In this document: positions 23,227-31,937 of the stretch, piece after piece
Position numbering within the stretch: the first letter of the stretch is position 1
Layout: every line of letters begins with the position of its first letter
Assembly (NCBI GenBank): GCA_944320865.1
Contig: CALUJC010000004.1
Coordinates: 34,974-98,973 of the forward strand
Direction of reading: 5' to 3'
Origin: an uncultured Bacteroides sp.
GTDB lineage: Bacteria > Bacteroidota > Bacteroidia > Bacteroidales > Bacteroidaceae
DNA length: 64,000 nucleotides
The notes under the pieces: generated by a model
What the model saw: only the letters and a program-made list of their open reading frames with translations
The model's database searches: none
Told to the model about the DNA's origin: nothing
Translations under genes and position numbers: made by a program

Positions 23227-23887
23227 GACATTAATTGTTTTGATATGATTGAAATTGATTGTTGTTTTTCTGCGGACCATTCCCTTAGCCCAAGGCAAAT
23301 GTAGCCCATAAATAGCTTCCTGCCACCTCTTGTTAAGGGGGATTAGTAGATTTGCAGAATCTGCATTGTGTTGTGTGACAATGTAATATCTCTTCATCTG
23401 TTTCGCGTTTTAGTAGTTTTTCTCCATGCCGGGCATCAATGTCTTCCGCCTTGCTGAGCGGGGGAGACTGTCCGAAAAGCATCGATGCCTTATCATTCAG
23501 TCATGCTGAACGTCAGTGAAGCATCTCCCTACTGCGTGCCTTGCGGGGACGGCATTGCTCTTCAATCTTTGTTTTGTACGCATTTTTCTTACATCAACCT
23601 CGCTTCATCTTCGCTCCTTGTTCGGTCCTAAGAGAGCGAACTTGGAACGAACATGGTACGAACCTGGTACGAAGGAGGTACGTCGGAAAACCGGTTTGAG
23701 TGAATTTCTGGACTTAATATCTTGTGTATGAGTAGCTTGCTGTTGACTTTCAGACGGTTTGCCGGGAAAATCTGCATTTTTCAGAAATTTTTATTTGTAA
23801 AATATGATTACTATTTCGGATGTTGTCGGAACTGGCGTTTTGCGCCGTTTATCTGTCCTATGGGGCAGAAAATGAGCCGGAGAAATT
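23227..23887. other. Divergent intergenic region between GH5 and SusR-like genes
   Basis: About 720 bases separate the divergent genes. A TACATTTG -7-like box on the minus strand (23296-23303) may serve the GH5 gene. A GTCATGCTGAACG.. segment near 23501 resembles a dispersed intergenic repeat common in Bacteroidales. An 11-nt tandem array lies at 23630-23684. No credible gene was seen; a 71-codon frame at 23516-23731 runs across the repeat. Confidence 0.4.
23630..23684 (+). repeat. 11-nt tandem array, locus 2
   Basis: Units are AAGAGAGCGAA, CTTGGAACGAA, CATGGTACGAA, CCTGGTACGAA and GGAGGTACGTC, five in a row with exact 11-nt spacing. It lies about 260 bases upstream of the SusR-like gene. 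Confidence 0.75.
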
Positions 23888-23917
23888 TTTGAGGATAGAA
23901 AAACTGTCTTATATTTG
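23888..23917 (+). promoter_or_regulatory. Bacteroides-type promoter for SusR-like gene
   Basis: TTTG at 23888-23891, an 18-base spacer, then TATATTTG at 23910-23917 matches the -33/-7 consensus of Bacteroides housekeeping promoters. The start codon is 30 bases downstream. Confidence 0.6.
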
Positions 23918-23947
23918 CGTCTTGGATGAACCTTTAATGCATATATC

Positions 23948-25675
23948 ATGAATATACGTGTGTGGGGCATGTGTGCCTTTATCTGCCTTGTCTTGATAGG
24001 TTGCCGCCAGGCTCCCCGTTATGAAAAAGAACTGGAGCGCCTGGATGAAGCCTTGGCTCGCAACGAGGAGTGGGTGACGCGCAAGGAGCATGCCATAGCG
24101 CAGCTGCGCGAAAAACTGGCCCGCGCCGTGCAGGACGAGGAACGCTACTGGATAAACAAGGACCTTTACTTTGCCTATCTGGAGTTTGACGCCGACTCGG
24201 CGGGCTACTATGTGGAGCAGAACATCGGCTTGGCCGCGCGGATGGGCAGGCCGGAGGATGTGCAGCGCTGGCGCATAGAGCGGGCGGCCGTGCTGATACA
24301 GACGGGGCAGCTGAACGAGGCATGGGCGGTGTTGGACAAAATAAAGAAGGAAGTGCTGACGGGCAAGACGTGGCCTTACTACTATGCGCAGATGATGCGA
24401 CTGAATCATGCCTATTCCATCTACATAGAGGATGTGGGGACTGTGGAGCGGAGCCGTTATTTCAACCAGGCATTGCTCTACAGGGACTCGGTGTTGCTGT
24501 ACGTAAAGCCCGACTGGCCGGAATACCTGAACATCAAGGCGTGGGACAGCTTTGACGCACACGACTACGACGGTATCAAGCAGCAGCTGAGGGAGCGGGT
24601 GGACCATTCGCCTCTGAACACGCCCGAGGATGCCATCAGCGCCTACAATCTGGCTGCCATGTGCCGCGAAGATGGCGAGCAGGAAGACTACATCTACTAC
24701 TTGGTGCGTTCGTCCATAGCTTACGTGCAGAGCGGCAGCCGCAACTATGCCTCCGAGAGCATACAGGACTTGAGCGGGGTGCTGCTGTGGCTGGGCGACT
24801 TGAGCCGGGCGTACACCTATATCAATTATTGTTCAAGCAATATTTATTCATTTAAGAACAGGGCGTACATTGTACGCATAGCCCGGTTGCAGGAAGACAT
24901 CCGCAAGCAGTACCTGGCGCGCGAGCAGCAGCACGAGGTGCTCATCAGCGGCTCGCTGTCGGCCATCAGCGTGCTGCTGCTGGGGTTGCTGGGGGCTTTC
25001 TTCTACATCTACCGCCAGGTGCGGAAGCTGCGGCTGAGAGGGGGGCAGCTGAAAGAGGCCAACGCTGCCTTGCAGGCGAGCCTTGTGGAAAAGGAGCAAC
25101 TGCACGCGGGGCAGCGGCGGCTGAACGAGGAACTCCGGCAGGCCAACTGCGAGCAGGCTGCGTTGAACGACAAACTTAGCCGGACCAATGCCTTGCTGCA
25201 GCAGGCCAATGTGGTGAAGGAGGAGTACATAGGCTACGCCTTCTCCATCTGTGCGGACTACATGAGTAAGCTCGACGAGTTCCGCAAAACAGTGAGCCGC
25301 AAGCTGAAGACCGGGCAACTGAAAGACCTTGACCACTTCCTCACCTCGGACACCATGATGCAGGGCGAGCTGAAAGGTTTTTACCGCACGTTCGACGAGG
25401 TGTTTCTCTTCCTTTTCCCCACCTTTGTGGCAGACCTGAACGCGCTGCTCTTGCCCGATAAGCAGATTGAGCTGAAAGACGAGGCCCACCTGAACACCGA
25501 CTTGCGCATTGTGGCCCTGATGAGCCTGGGCTTCACGGACGCCAACAAAATTGCCGAATTCCTGCACTGCTCCACGCAGAGCGTGTACAACAGCCGCCGC
25601 CTGATGTATGGCCGCCTGGCCATCCCCTTGAAGGAGTTTAAGGAGCGGGTGACGAAGCTGGGGCGTGGAAAGTGA
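23948..25675 (+). CDS. SusR-like membrane-spanning PUL regulator (DUF6377 type)
   Basis: This 575-residue regulator has an N-terminal signal or lipoprotein-like segment (LVLIGCRQ). A mostly helical, TPR-like periplasmic region covers about 25-330. A single transmembrane helix (ISGSLSAISVLLLGLLGAFFY) lies near 335-360. A coiled coil (about 365-430) and a cytoplasmic C-terminal region with a helix-turn-helix (TDANKIAEFLHCSTQSVYNSRRLMYGR) follow. This plan is that of SusR, which senses oligosaccharide in the periplasm and activates susCD-type operons. It lies between the minus-strand enzyme block and the plus-strand susCD block and probably controls both. Palindrome copy C starts nine bases after its stop. 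Confidence 0.87.
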   Translation: MNIRVWGMCAFICLVLIGCRQAPRYEKELERLDEALARNEEWVTRKEHAIAQLREKLARAVQDEERYWINKDLYFAYLEFDADSAGYYVEQNIGLAARMGRPEDVQRWRIERAAVLIQTGQLNEAWAVLDKIKKEVLTGKTWPYYYAQMMRLNHAYSIYIEDVGTVERSRYFNQALLYRDSVLLYVKPDWPEYLNIKAWDSFDAHDYDGIKQQLRERVDHSPLNTPEDAISAYNLAAMCREDGEQEDYIYYLVRSSIAYVQSGSRNYASESIQDLSGVLLWLGDLSRAYTYINYCSSNIYSFKNRAYIVRIARLQEDIRKQYLAREQQHEVLISGSLSAISVLLLGLLGAFFYIYRQVRKLRLRGGQLKEANAALQASLVEKEQLHAGQRRLNEELRQANCEQAALNDKLSRTNALLQQANVVKEEYIGYAFSICADYMSKLDEFRKTVSRKLKTGQLKDLDHFLTSDTMMQGELKGFYRTFDEVFLFLFPTFVADLNALLLPDKQIELKDEAHLNTDLRIVALMSLGFTDANKIAEFLHCSTQSVYNSRRLMYGRLAIPLKEFKERVTKLGRGK

Positions 25676-25683
25676 TTTTGTCA

Positions 25684-26212
25684 TGCACTTTTTCTTTCGC
25701 TTGCCCGAAAGAAAAAGATGCCAAAAAGAAAGGGCCCCGGCTGTGCCCGTCGGGCTACTCCGGCCAGCTTTCAGCCTAAGGGGCAGAAACTCGCTTCGCT
25801 CAGACAGTCTGCCCCTCTTCACGGCTGAAAACTGTCCTCCGCTTCACGCCCGCCGGTCAATGCCGGAGGGCCGTGCGGCATCAAGCTGTGCTATGTAGAG
25901 ACGTGGCGTGCTGCGTCTCACAGGCCGTGAGGCCTGCCGCCTAACGCCGAATGGCCGCGCCTAAGCGGAGGGGCGTGAAGCGGAGAGTGCGTTTTTGCGT
26001 GAAGAACGGCAGGTTGTCTGAGCGTAGCGAAAAGCCCGTTTAAGCGAGAACAGAGAAGAACTTGTTCTTCTTTGTCGAGCGTAGGGCTTTCACGAAGTAA
26101 TTTCCTGCCGTTTAGCAAAAACGTGCTCGGAGTAGCCCCGGAGATTCAGCGCTTGACTTTTTTCTTTTGGTATCTTTTCTTTTTGCGTCAAGGCAAAAAG
26201 AAAAGTACATAA
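25684..26212 (+). repeat. Giant imperfect palindrome, copy C, with internal insertion
   Basis: This copy has the same orientation and order of blocks as copy A, but is about 530 bp because 70 bases are inserted at 26031-26100. Its first hairpin (CTTTTTCTTTCG with CGAAAGAAAAAG) lies right behind the regulator stop and could end its transcript. With the following 250 bases it fills the 787-base gap before the small secreted protein. Confidence 0.85.
26031..26100. repeat. 70-bp palindromic insertion inside copy C
   Basis: This stretch is absent from copies A and B at the same point (after GAGCGTAGCGA). It begins AAAGCCC (26031-26037), has GGGCTTT at 26084-26090, and is centred on the perfect palindrome AGAAGAACTTGTTCTTCT (26054-26071). 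It looks like a small mobile palindromic unit. The boundaries come from comparing the three copies by eye. Confidence 0.65.
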
Positions 26213-26338
26213 ACTCTTATTTCCCCTACTATTTTTTGTCTCTATTGGAATTGCAATGCATTGTTTTATAGTGCGTTGCAATTTTTGTTTTTCTACTAAT
26301 CCTTTTTACTGGCAGGCCTTGTGAGCGCGGGTAACGGA

Positions 26339-26346
26339 TAATTTTG
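26339..26346 (+). promoter_or_regulatory. Candidate -7 element for the susC operon
   Basis: TAATTTTG matches TAnnTTTG. A CTTG at 26318-26321 is a poor -33 match with a 17-base spacer, as would suit a promoter that needs the SusR-like activator. It lies 117 bases before the small protein's start. Confidence 0.35.
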
Positions 26347-26462
26347 CAGCAGAACATTTGTCCGTTGAATAGTGGCCATGAAAGACCATTCACCGGAATA
26401 CCATGTTTGAAACAGACCAATGAAAAACAATGAATAGACATATAACCCTTAAAACAAACGCA

Positions 26463-26861
26463 ATGAATCTTAGAAAAACATTTTTGGCTGCATGCTGCTG
26501 CCTGGCTTTGGGCGGCGGATATGCTTGGGCCGGTGAAGCGGATGCCGTGGCTATGGAGACGGTGTGCGCCGGGCCGGTGTCATTGGAAGGTACCTGGTAC
26601 ATGGACATGATGGTAATGAATTATCCGGTACAGAGTGAAATTGTCATTGAAAAGAATGAAGACGGCTGGTGGATGAGCCAGTATGGCGACCGCCAACAGC
26701 TGAAGGAACGTGACAACGGCGCGCTGTTTTTTACCTCTTCTTATGCAGGGCTGGCAACCGAGATGGAGATTGCCGCCGATGAAAAAGGAGTGGTGAAGAT
26801 TACCATCAAGGTAGATGGGCAGGCATTCACCTCTGAACTGAAGCGGGTAGAAAAGAAATAG
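26463..26861 (+). CDS. Small secreted protein of unknown function, first gene of susCD operon
   Basis: This 132-residue protein has a signal peptide (about 1-23, GYAWAG). The mature part is a beta-rich domain that starts SLEGTWYMDM at residue 40 and includes NEDGWWMSQYGDRQQL. I do not recognise a named family. The SLEGTWY start resembles the N-terminal domain of the GH5 in this locus, suggesting a shared lipocalin-like or glycan-contacting fold (inference). ATG 26463 is chosen because the upstream in-frame start (26430) would place a charged segment before the signal. It is 38 bases upstream of susC and so likely part of the operon. Confidence 0.72.
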   Translation: MNLRKTFLAACCCLALGGGYAWAGEADAVAMETVCAGPVSLEGTWYMDMMVMNYPVQSEIVIEKNEDGWWMSQYGDRQQLKERDNGALFFTSSYAGLATEMEIAADEKGVVKITIKVDGQAFTSELKRVEKK

Positions 26862-26899
26862 AGACTAATTACTTATTATCAACTTAACAAAGGAATACT

Positions 26900-29800
26900 A
26901 TGAATGTAAGAAAGACAGTGCTGCTTGCTGCCCTTTGCGGGGCTACGGCTTGGATGGGCTGGACACCGCAGGCGTTTGCCGCTTCGGTGAGTGGCGTGGA
27001 GGCTGTGCAGCAGGCCAAGAAAGTGACAGGAACAGTGGTCGACGCCATGGGGCCGGTGATTGGCGCCAACGTGATTGAACAAGGCACGACCAATGGTGTG
27101 ATTACGGACATCGACGGGCACTTCTCGCTGGAAGTACAGCCGGGAAGTAAGTTGGAGATTTCGTTTATCGGTTACGTGACGCAAGTCATCGAGGTGGGCA
27201 ACCAGACCGATTTCAACATCGTGTTGGAGGAAGACAATGAAATGCTGGACGAAGTAGTGGTAGTGGGCTACGGCGTGCAGAAGAAGAAACTGGTGACGGG
27301 CGCCACCGTGCAAGTGAAAGGCGACGATGTGGCTAAACTGAACACTACCAGCGCCTTGGGCGCCTTGCAGAGCCAGACACCGGGTGTGAACATCACGTCG
27401 TCCAGCGGCATGCCGGGCGAGGGCTTCAAGGTGAATATCCGTGGCTTGGGCACCATTGGCGACTCGGAGCCGCTGTATGTCATCGACGGTGTGGCAGGCG
27501 GCGACATCAATACGCTGAACCCTGCCGACATTGAGAGCATCGACGTGCTGAAGGATGCCGCCTCGGCAGCTATCTACGGGTCGCGTGCCGCCAACGGTGT
27601 TATCCTGGTCACCACCAAGCAAGGCAAGGAAGGCAAGATGCAGGTGACTTATGACGGCTACGTGGGCTGGCAGAACGTGTACAAGATGCCCGCGCTGCTG
27701 ACGGCACAGCAGAGCATCAATCAAATCAATGAGTCTACATTTAACGACGGCAATCCGGCTGTGGATTGGGAAGGACGCTTGGGCAGTCGTGTGTGGGGCA
27801 TGATACAGGACGGCTGGCAAGGTTCTAATTTTCTGGAGGCTATGCGCGTGAAGAATGCCCTGACGCAGAACCATGCCGTGAACATAGCCGGCGGCAACGA
27901 GATGTCCAAGTTCTCGGCAGGCTTCTCCTTCACTTCGCAGGACGGTATTTTGGGTAAGCCTGTGACGCCGGAATACACGCGCTACACGGCGCGCCTGAAC
28001 TCCAGCCACGTCATCCTGAAGGGGAAAGACCGCGACATCATTAAGGTGGGCGAGAACCTGACCTTCTACTACAGCGACCGGAGCGGCATTGCTGCCCAAG
28101 GGGCTACATACAACGACGTGACGAATGCCATTAGCGCAGTGCCCTTCTTGCCCATGTATAACGCCGACGGCGGCTTGTACACGCAGGCCGATAAGGAGGC
28201 CGACGGCTGGGTGTACAATGCGGAGGCTGCCAACCCGTTGCTGCAAATGATTAACGACCACGGCAATAACCTGAGCCGCAACTACGGGTTGAACGCCACG
28301 GCTTACCTGGAAGTGGAGCCTATCAAGAACCTGAAATACCGTGGAGCCTTCAGCTACCGCATGACCAATAGCAGTTACCGCAGCCTGACGGTGCCCTACC
28401 GGGCAAGTATCAATACGGGTAGCGACTCTTACATCGTGCACCAGGATGCTTCGTTGGGGCATGAGATTTCGTGGGAGAACACCATCTCCTACGTGATGCC
28501 CAAGATTAACGACCACGGGCTGGACTTCTTGCTGGGACAATCGTTTGAGAAGACGGCTATCGGCGAGGAATTGAGCGCGCAGAATGCGGTAGCCGATGGC
28601 TCGCAGTTGCCTATTTTGAACGGGAATTTCGACTACGCTTGGTTAGACAATGCCAGCAATGTGTTGGCCAGTACACAGTTGAAGGGTAGCCCGTGGCCGG
28701 AGTGGGCATTGGCTTCTTTCTTCGGGCGTATCAACTATAACTATGCGGAGAAGTACATGGCTACCTTTATTCTGCGTGCCGATGGCTCGAGCAACTTTGC
28801 GCGCGGGCATCGCTGGGGTTACTTCCCCTCGGCTTCCGTAGGTTGGGTAGTGACCGGCGAGAAGTTCATGGAGAATACGCGCAACTGGCTCGACTTCCTG
28901 AAAATTCGCGCCAGCTGGGGACGGAATGGTAACCAGTCTATCGACAACTTCCAGTACATCTCTCCGGTAGCTTTTGACCAGAGCCACGTGTACAACTTCG
29001 GGCCGACCATTGTGAACACTACGGGCGAAAAGAATCCGGGTGCCTACGTGACGACGCTGGCCAATGAGGACGTGACGTGGGAAACTTCCGAGCAGTTTGA
29101 CTTTGGTATCGACGCGCGCTTCTTCAACAGCCGCTTGGGCTTGGCTTTCGACTACTACATTAAGAACACCAAGGATTGGTTGGTGCAGGCGCCCATCCTT
29201 GACACGGCAGGCACGAATGCACCTTTCATTAACGGCGGCGACGTGCGCAACCAAGGTTTTGAAATTGCCTTGAACTGGAACGACCAGATGGGCAAAGACT
29301 TCCGCTACGGCATAAACTTGAACTTGTCGTACAACAAGAACGAGGTGACCCGCATTGCCAATGAAGAGGGCATTATACATGGAGATGCCAATGCGCTGGG
29401 TATGGGCAGGCAGTTGACCGAGTTCTACCGGGCACAGGTGGGTTATCCCATCGGTTACTTCTATGGTTATGAGACGGCAGGCGTGTTCCAAAACCAGGCA
29501 GAGATAGACGCTTGGCGTGCTACGGGTGACGGCTTCGCGCAAAGCAACCCCAGGCCGGGCGACTTGATATATGTGGACCGCAACCATGACGGCAAGATTA
29601 ACGAGGAAGATAAGACGATGATTGGTGACCCGAACCCCGATTACCGCTTGGGTTTCAGCTTCAACATGGCTTACAAAGGCTTTGACTTGTCGGTAACTAC
29701 GCAAGGCGCTTTCGGGCAGCAGTTGTTCTATGGCTATCGTGGCAATACGACCGATGCTTTGGACCACTGGCGTGGCGAGGGTACGTCGGACCGCTTCCCA

Positions 29801-30121
29801 CGGAGTGGCACGGGGGCTACGCTCACGGGGAATGTCAGCGATATCGATATAGAGAACGGCAGCTACCTGAGGATACAGAATGTGACGTTTGGATATGACT
29901 TCAAAAAGCTGTTCCCACGGATGCCTTTGTCGCAGGCACGCATCTATGTGTCGGCACAGAATCTCTTCACGTTCACCAAGTATCCGGGCATGGACCCCGA
30001 GGTAGGATACGGCGGCGGAGATTACCAGACGAATAGCAGCAATGCTTGGGTATCGGGCATCGATGTGGGCTCTTATCCGGCAGCCCGCACGTTCTTGGTA
30101 GGTGTTAATCTTAAATATTAA
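26900..30121 (+). CDS. susC: SusC-family TonB-linked outer-membrane transporter (PUL 1)
   Basis: This 1073-residue protein has a signal peptide (about 1-27). A carboxypeptidase-regulatory-like domain follows (about 42-120, KVTGTVVDAMGPVIGANV to SFIGYVTQVIEV). The TonB box is in EVVVVGYG. The plug contains IRGLGTIGDSEPLYVIDGV and the SusC signature KDAASAAIYGSRAANGVI. A large beta-barrel runs to the C-terminus. It has no N-terminal STN domain, so it is not built for anti-sigma signalling, in line with a SusR-type regulator next door. It imports glycan oligosaccharides with the SusD encoded 20 bases downstream. Confidence 0.95.
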   Translation: MNVRKTVLLAALCGATAWMGWTPQAFAASVSGVEAVQQAKKVTGTVVDAMGPVIGANVIEQGTTNGVITDIDGHFSLEVQPGSKLEISFIGYVTQVIEVGNQTDFNIVLEEDNEMLDEVVVVGYGVQKKKLVTGATVQVKGDDVAKLNTTSALGALQSQTPGVNITSSSGMPGEGFKVNIRGLGTIGDSEPLYVIDGVAGGDINTLNPADIESIDVLKDAASAAIYGSRAANGVILVTTKQGKEGKMQVTYDGYVGWQNVYKMPALLTAQQSINQINESTFNDGNPAVDWEGRLGSRVWGMIQDGWQGSNFLEAMRVKNALTQNHAVNIAGGNEMSKFSAGFSFTSQDGILGKPVTPEYTRYTARLNSSHVILKGKDRDIIKVGENLTFYYSDRSGIAAQGATYNDVTNAISAVPFLPMYNADGGLYTQADKEADGWVYNAEAANPLLQMINDHGNNLSRNYGLNATAYLEVEPIKNLKYRGAFSYRMTNSSYRSLTVPYRASINTGSDSYIVHQDASLGHEISWENTISYVMPKINDHGLDFLLGQSFEKTAIGEELSAQNAVADGSQLPILNGNFDYAWLDNASNVLASTQLKGSPWPEWALASFFGRINYNYAEKYMATFILRADGSSNFARGHRWGYFPSASVGWVVTGEKFMENTRNWLDFLKIRASWGRNGNQSIDNFQYISPVAFDQSHVYNFGPTIVNTTGEKNPGAYVTTLANEDVTWETSEQFDFGIDARFFNSRLGLAFDYYIKNTKDWLVQAPILDTAGTNAPFINGGDVRNQGFEIALNWNDQMGKDFRYGINLNLSYNKNEVTRIANEEGIIHGDANALGMGRQLTEFYRAQVGYPIGYFYGYETAGVFQNQAEIDAWRATGDGFAQSNPRPGDLIYVDRNHDGKINEEDKTMIGDPNPDYRLGFSFNMAYKGFDLSVTTQGAFGQQLFYGYRGNTTDALDHWRGEGTSDRFPRSGTGATLTGNVSDIDIENGSYLRIQNVTFGYDFKKLFPRMPLSQARIYVSAQNLFTFTKYPGMDPEVGYGGGDYQTNSSNAWVSGIDVGSYPAARTFLVGVNLKY

Positions 30122-30141
30122 TCTTGTTATAGACTACGAAT

Positions 30142-31914
30142 ATGAAGGTAAGAAAATACATATATACGGCAGCCGCATTGGCTACATTGGCTTTGGGCGG
30201 CTGCGAAGACATGTTGGACACGGAAAATTACACGCAGTCCAACACGGCCAACTATCCGGCTACGTTTGAGGATGCGGAAATGTTGCTGACGAGTGTTTAT
30301 GCCAATCTTAACCATATGTCGGCACAACCACAGTCTTCTTTCTACATGACGGTGGAGATTGCTGGCGATGACACGTTTGGCGGTGGTGGCGGTGCGGGCA
30401 GTAATCAGGCTTGGGACCACATCATGGTGTTCAACGATACGGAGTTTGACTTCTGCTGGAAGATGCACTACAGGGGTATCTTTAATGCCAATACGGCTAT
30501 CGAGGGCTTGCTGGGCATGCAGGATGGGGTAGAAGATACCGAACGTTTCAACCAGATGTTGGGCGAGGCCTACTTTATGCGGGCTTACTACTACTACCAG
30601 CTGGCCGTGCTGTTCGGGCCGGTGCCTTTGATTACCTCTACTACGCAAGAGGTGAACCAGCCGAGGGCGGAAGCCAACGTGCTGTATGCGCAGATAGCTT
30701 CTGACCTGAAAGCCGGCATCGAGTTGATGAGCAGCAAGCGCTATGATGCCTATGTAGAAGGCGGACATGCCACGAAGTGGGCAGCCGAGGCGTTGATGGC
30801 ACGCGTGTTCTTGTTCTACACGGGCTTTTATCAGCAGGAAAGCCTGCCGCTGGCCGACGGAGGGACTGTAGCGAAAGCAGAAGTCGTTTCTTGGCTGGAA
30901 GACTGCATCAATAACTCGGGACACGACCTGGTGGGCGACTTCCGCAACCTGTGGGCTTACACCAACGAGTACACGGTAGACGACTACGACTACACGAAAG
31001 GCGTGACCGGCGTGGACGGGCAACCGCTGCTTTGGGCAGGCAATGGCAACAAGGAAGAAGTGTTTGCCATCAAGTACTGCAACTTCTGCGGCTATACCTT
31101 CGAGAACCAGCAGGGATATAGCAACTTCTATGTACCCTACTTCGGTTTCTATAACGTGTCGCTCGATGAGAATACCTTCCCCTACGGCATGGGCAATGGC
31201 TGGGGTACTGTGGCTCCCAACCTTTGGGAAGAATGGGAGGCCAGTGAGCCTAATGACTTGCGGCGTTCGGCTTCCATATTGCGCATGGAGGATGAATACG
31301 ACATGTCGATATGGCCTTCCGGCGACATGACCGGACAATGGGAAGATACGGGCTTGCGGTGCAAGAAGATGATGCCTGTGCTGGCATACGAAGCCTTTGA
31401 GCGCCAAGGCACGTGGGCCAACAGCATCTTCTGGGCAGCCGACCCCAACTTTGACACGGCCAACAACTATGGCATTACCAACTGGGGAGCGCACTTCCAG
31501 GACCTGATTATCATCCGCTTTGCCGACGTGCTGCTGATGCACAGCGAACTGACGGGCGATGCTTCGGGCATGAACCGCGTGCGTCAGCGTGCAGGCCTGC
31601 CTGCCGTGGGTTACAGCCTGGAGGCCTTGCAGCGTGAGCGCCGCCATGAGCTTTGCTTCGAGGGTGTGCGTTGGATGGACATCCGCCGTTGGCGCATTGC
31701 TCCGGAGGCTTTGTCTGCACAGAATGGGGCGGCAATGAACAACGTGGGCCGCGACGTGGTGATGCGCGACGGGCGTTATGCCGCACGCTACGAGGCTACG
31801 GACGGCTTCTTCCCCATCCCCTTGGCACAGATACAGCTGTCGAACGGCGTGCTGGTGCAGAACAAAGGCTGGGATGGCACGGACGCCCGCTATACCAATT
31901 GGGATTTTGAATAA
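30142..31914 (+). CDS. susD: SusD-family glycan-binding lipoprotein (PUL 1)
   Basis: This 590-residue surface lipoprotein has lipobox LALGGC (Cys near 20) followed by EDMLDTENY, as in SusD proteins. RagB/SusD features are QMLGEAYFMRAYYYYQLAVLFGPVPLI, the TPR-like helices around it, and the C-terminal ALQRERRHELCFEGVRWMDIRRWR. It forms the lid of the SusC transporter and binds the incoming oligosaccharide. It is placed between susC and the SusE-position gene with gaps of about 20 bases. Confidence 0.95.
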   Translation: MKVRKYIYTAAALATLALGGCEDMLDTENYTQSNTANYPATFEDAEMLLTSVYANLNHMSAQPQSSFYMTVEIAGDDTFGGGGGAGSNQAWDHIMVFNDTEFDFCWKMHYRGIFNANTAIEGLLGMQDGVEDTERFNQMLGEAYFMRAYYYYQLAVLFGPVPLITSTTQEVNQPRAEANVLYAQIASDLKAGIELMSSKRYDAYVEGGHATKWAAEALMARVFLFYTGFYQQESLPLADGGTVAKAEVVSWLEDCINNSGHDLVGDFRNLWAYTNEYTVDDYDYTKGVTGVDGQPLLWAGNGNKEEVFAIKYCNFCGYTFENQQGYSNFYVPYFGFYNVSLDENTFPYGMGNGWGTVAPNLWEEWEASEPNDLRRSASILRMEDEYDMSIWPSGDMTGQWEDTGLRCKKMMPVLAYEAFERQGTWANSIFWAADPNFDTANNYGITNWGAHFQDLIIIRFADVLLMHSELTGDASGMNRVRQRAGLPAVGYSLEALQRERRHELCFEGVRWMDIRRWRIAPEALSAQNGAAMNNVGRDVVMRDGRYAARYEATDGFFPIPLAQIQLSNGVLVQNKGWDGTDARYTNWDFE

Positions 31915-31937
31915 CAAATTAATGAATAGAGAAGATT

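Noticed and set aside
26878-28540. Long antisense frame over the PUL 1 susC gene, and similar ones over susD and GH51
   Set aside because: Antisense shadows of clear genes with no domain features.
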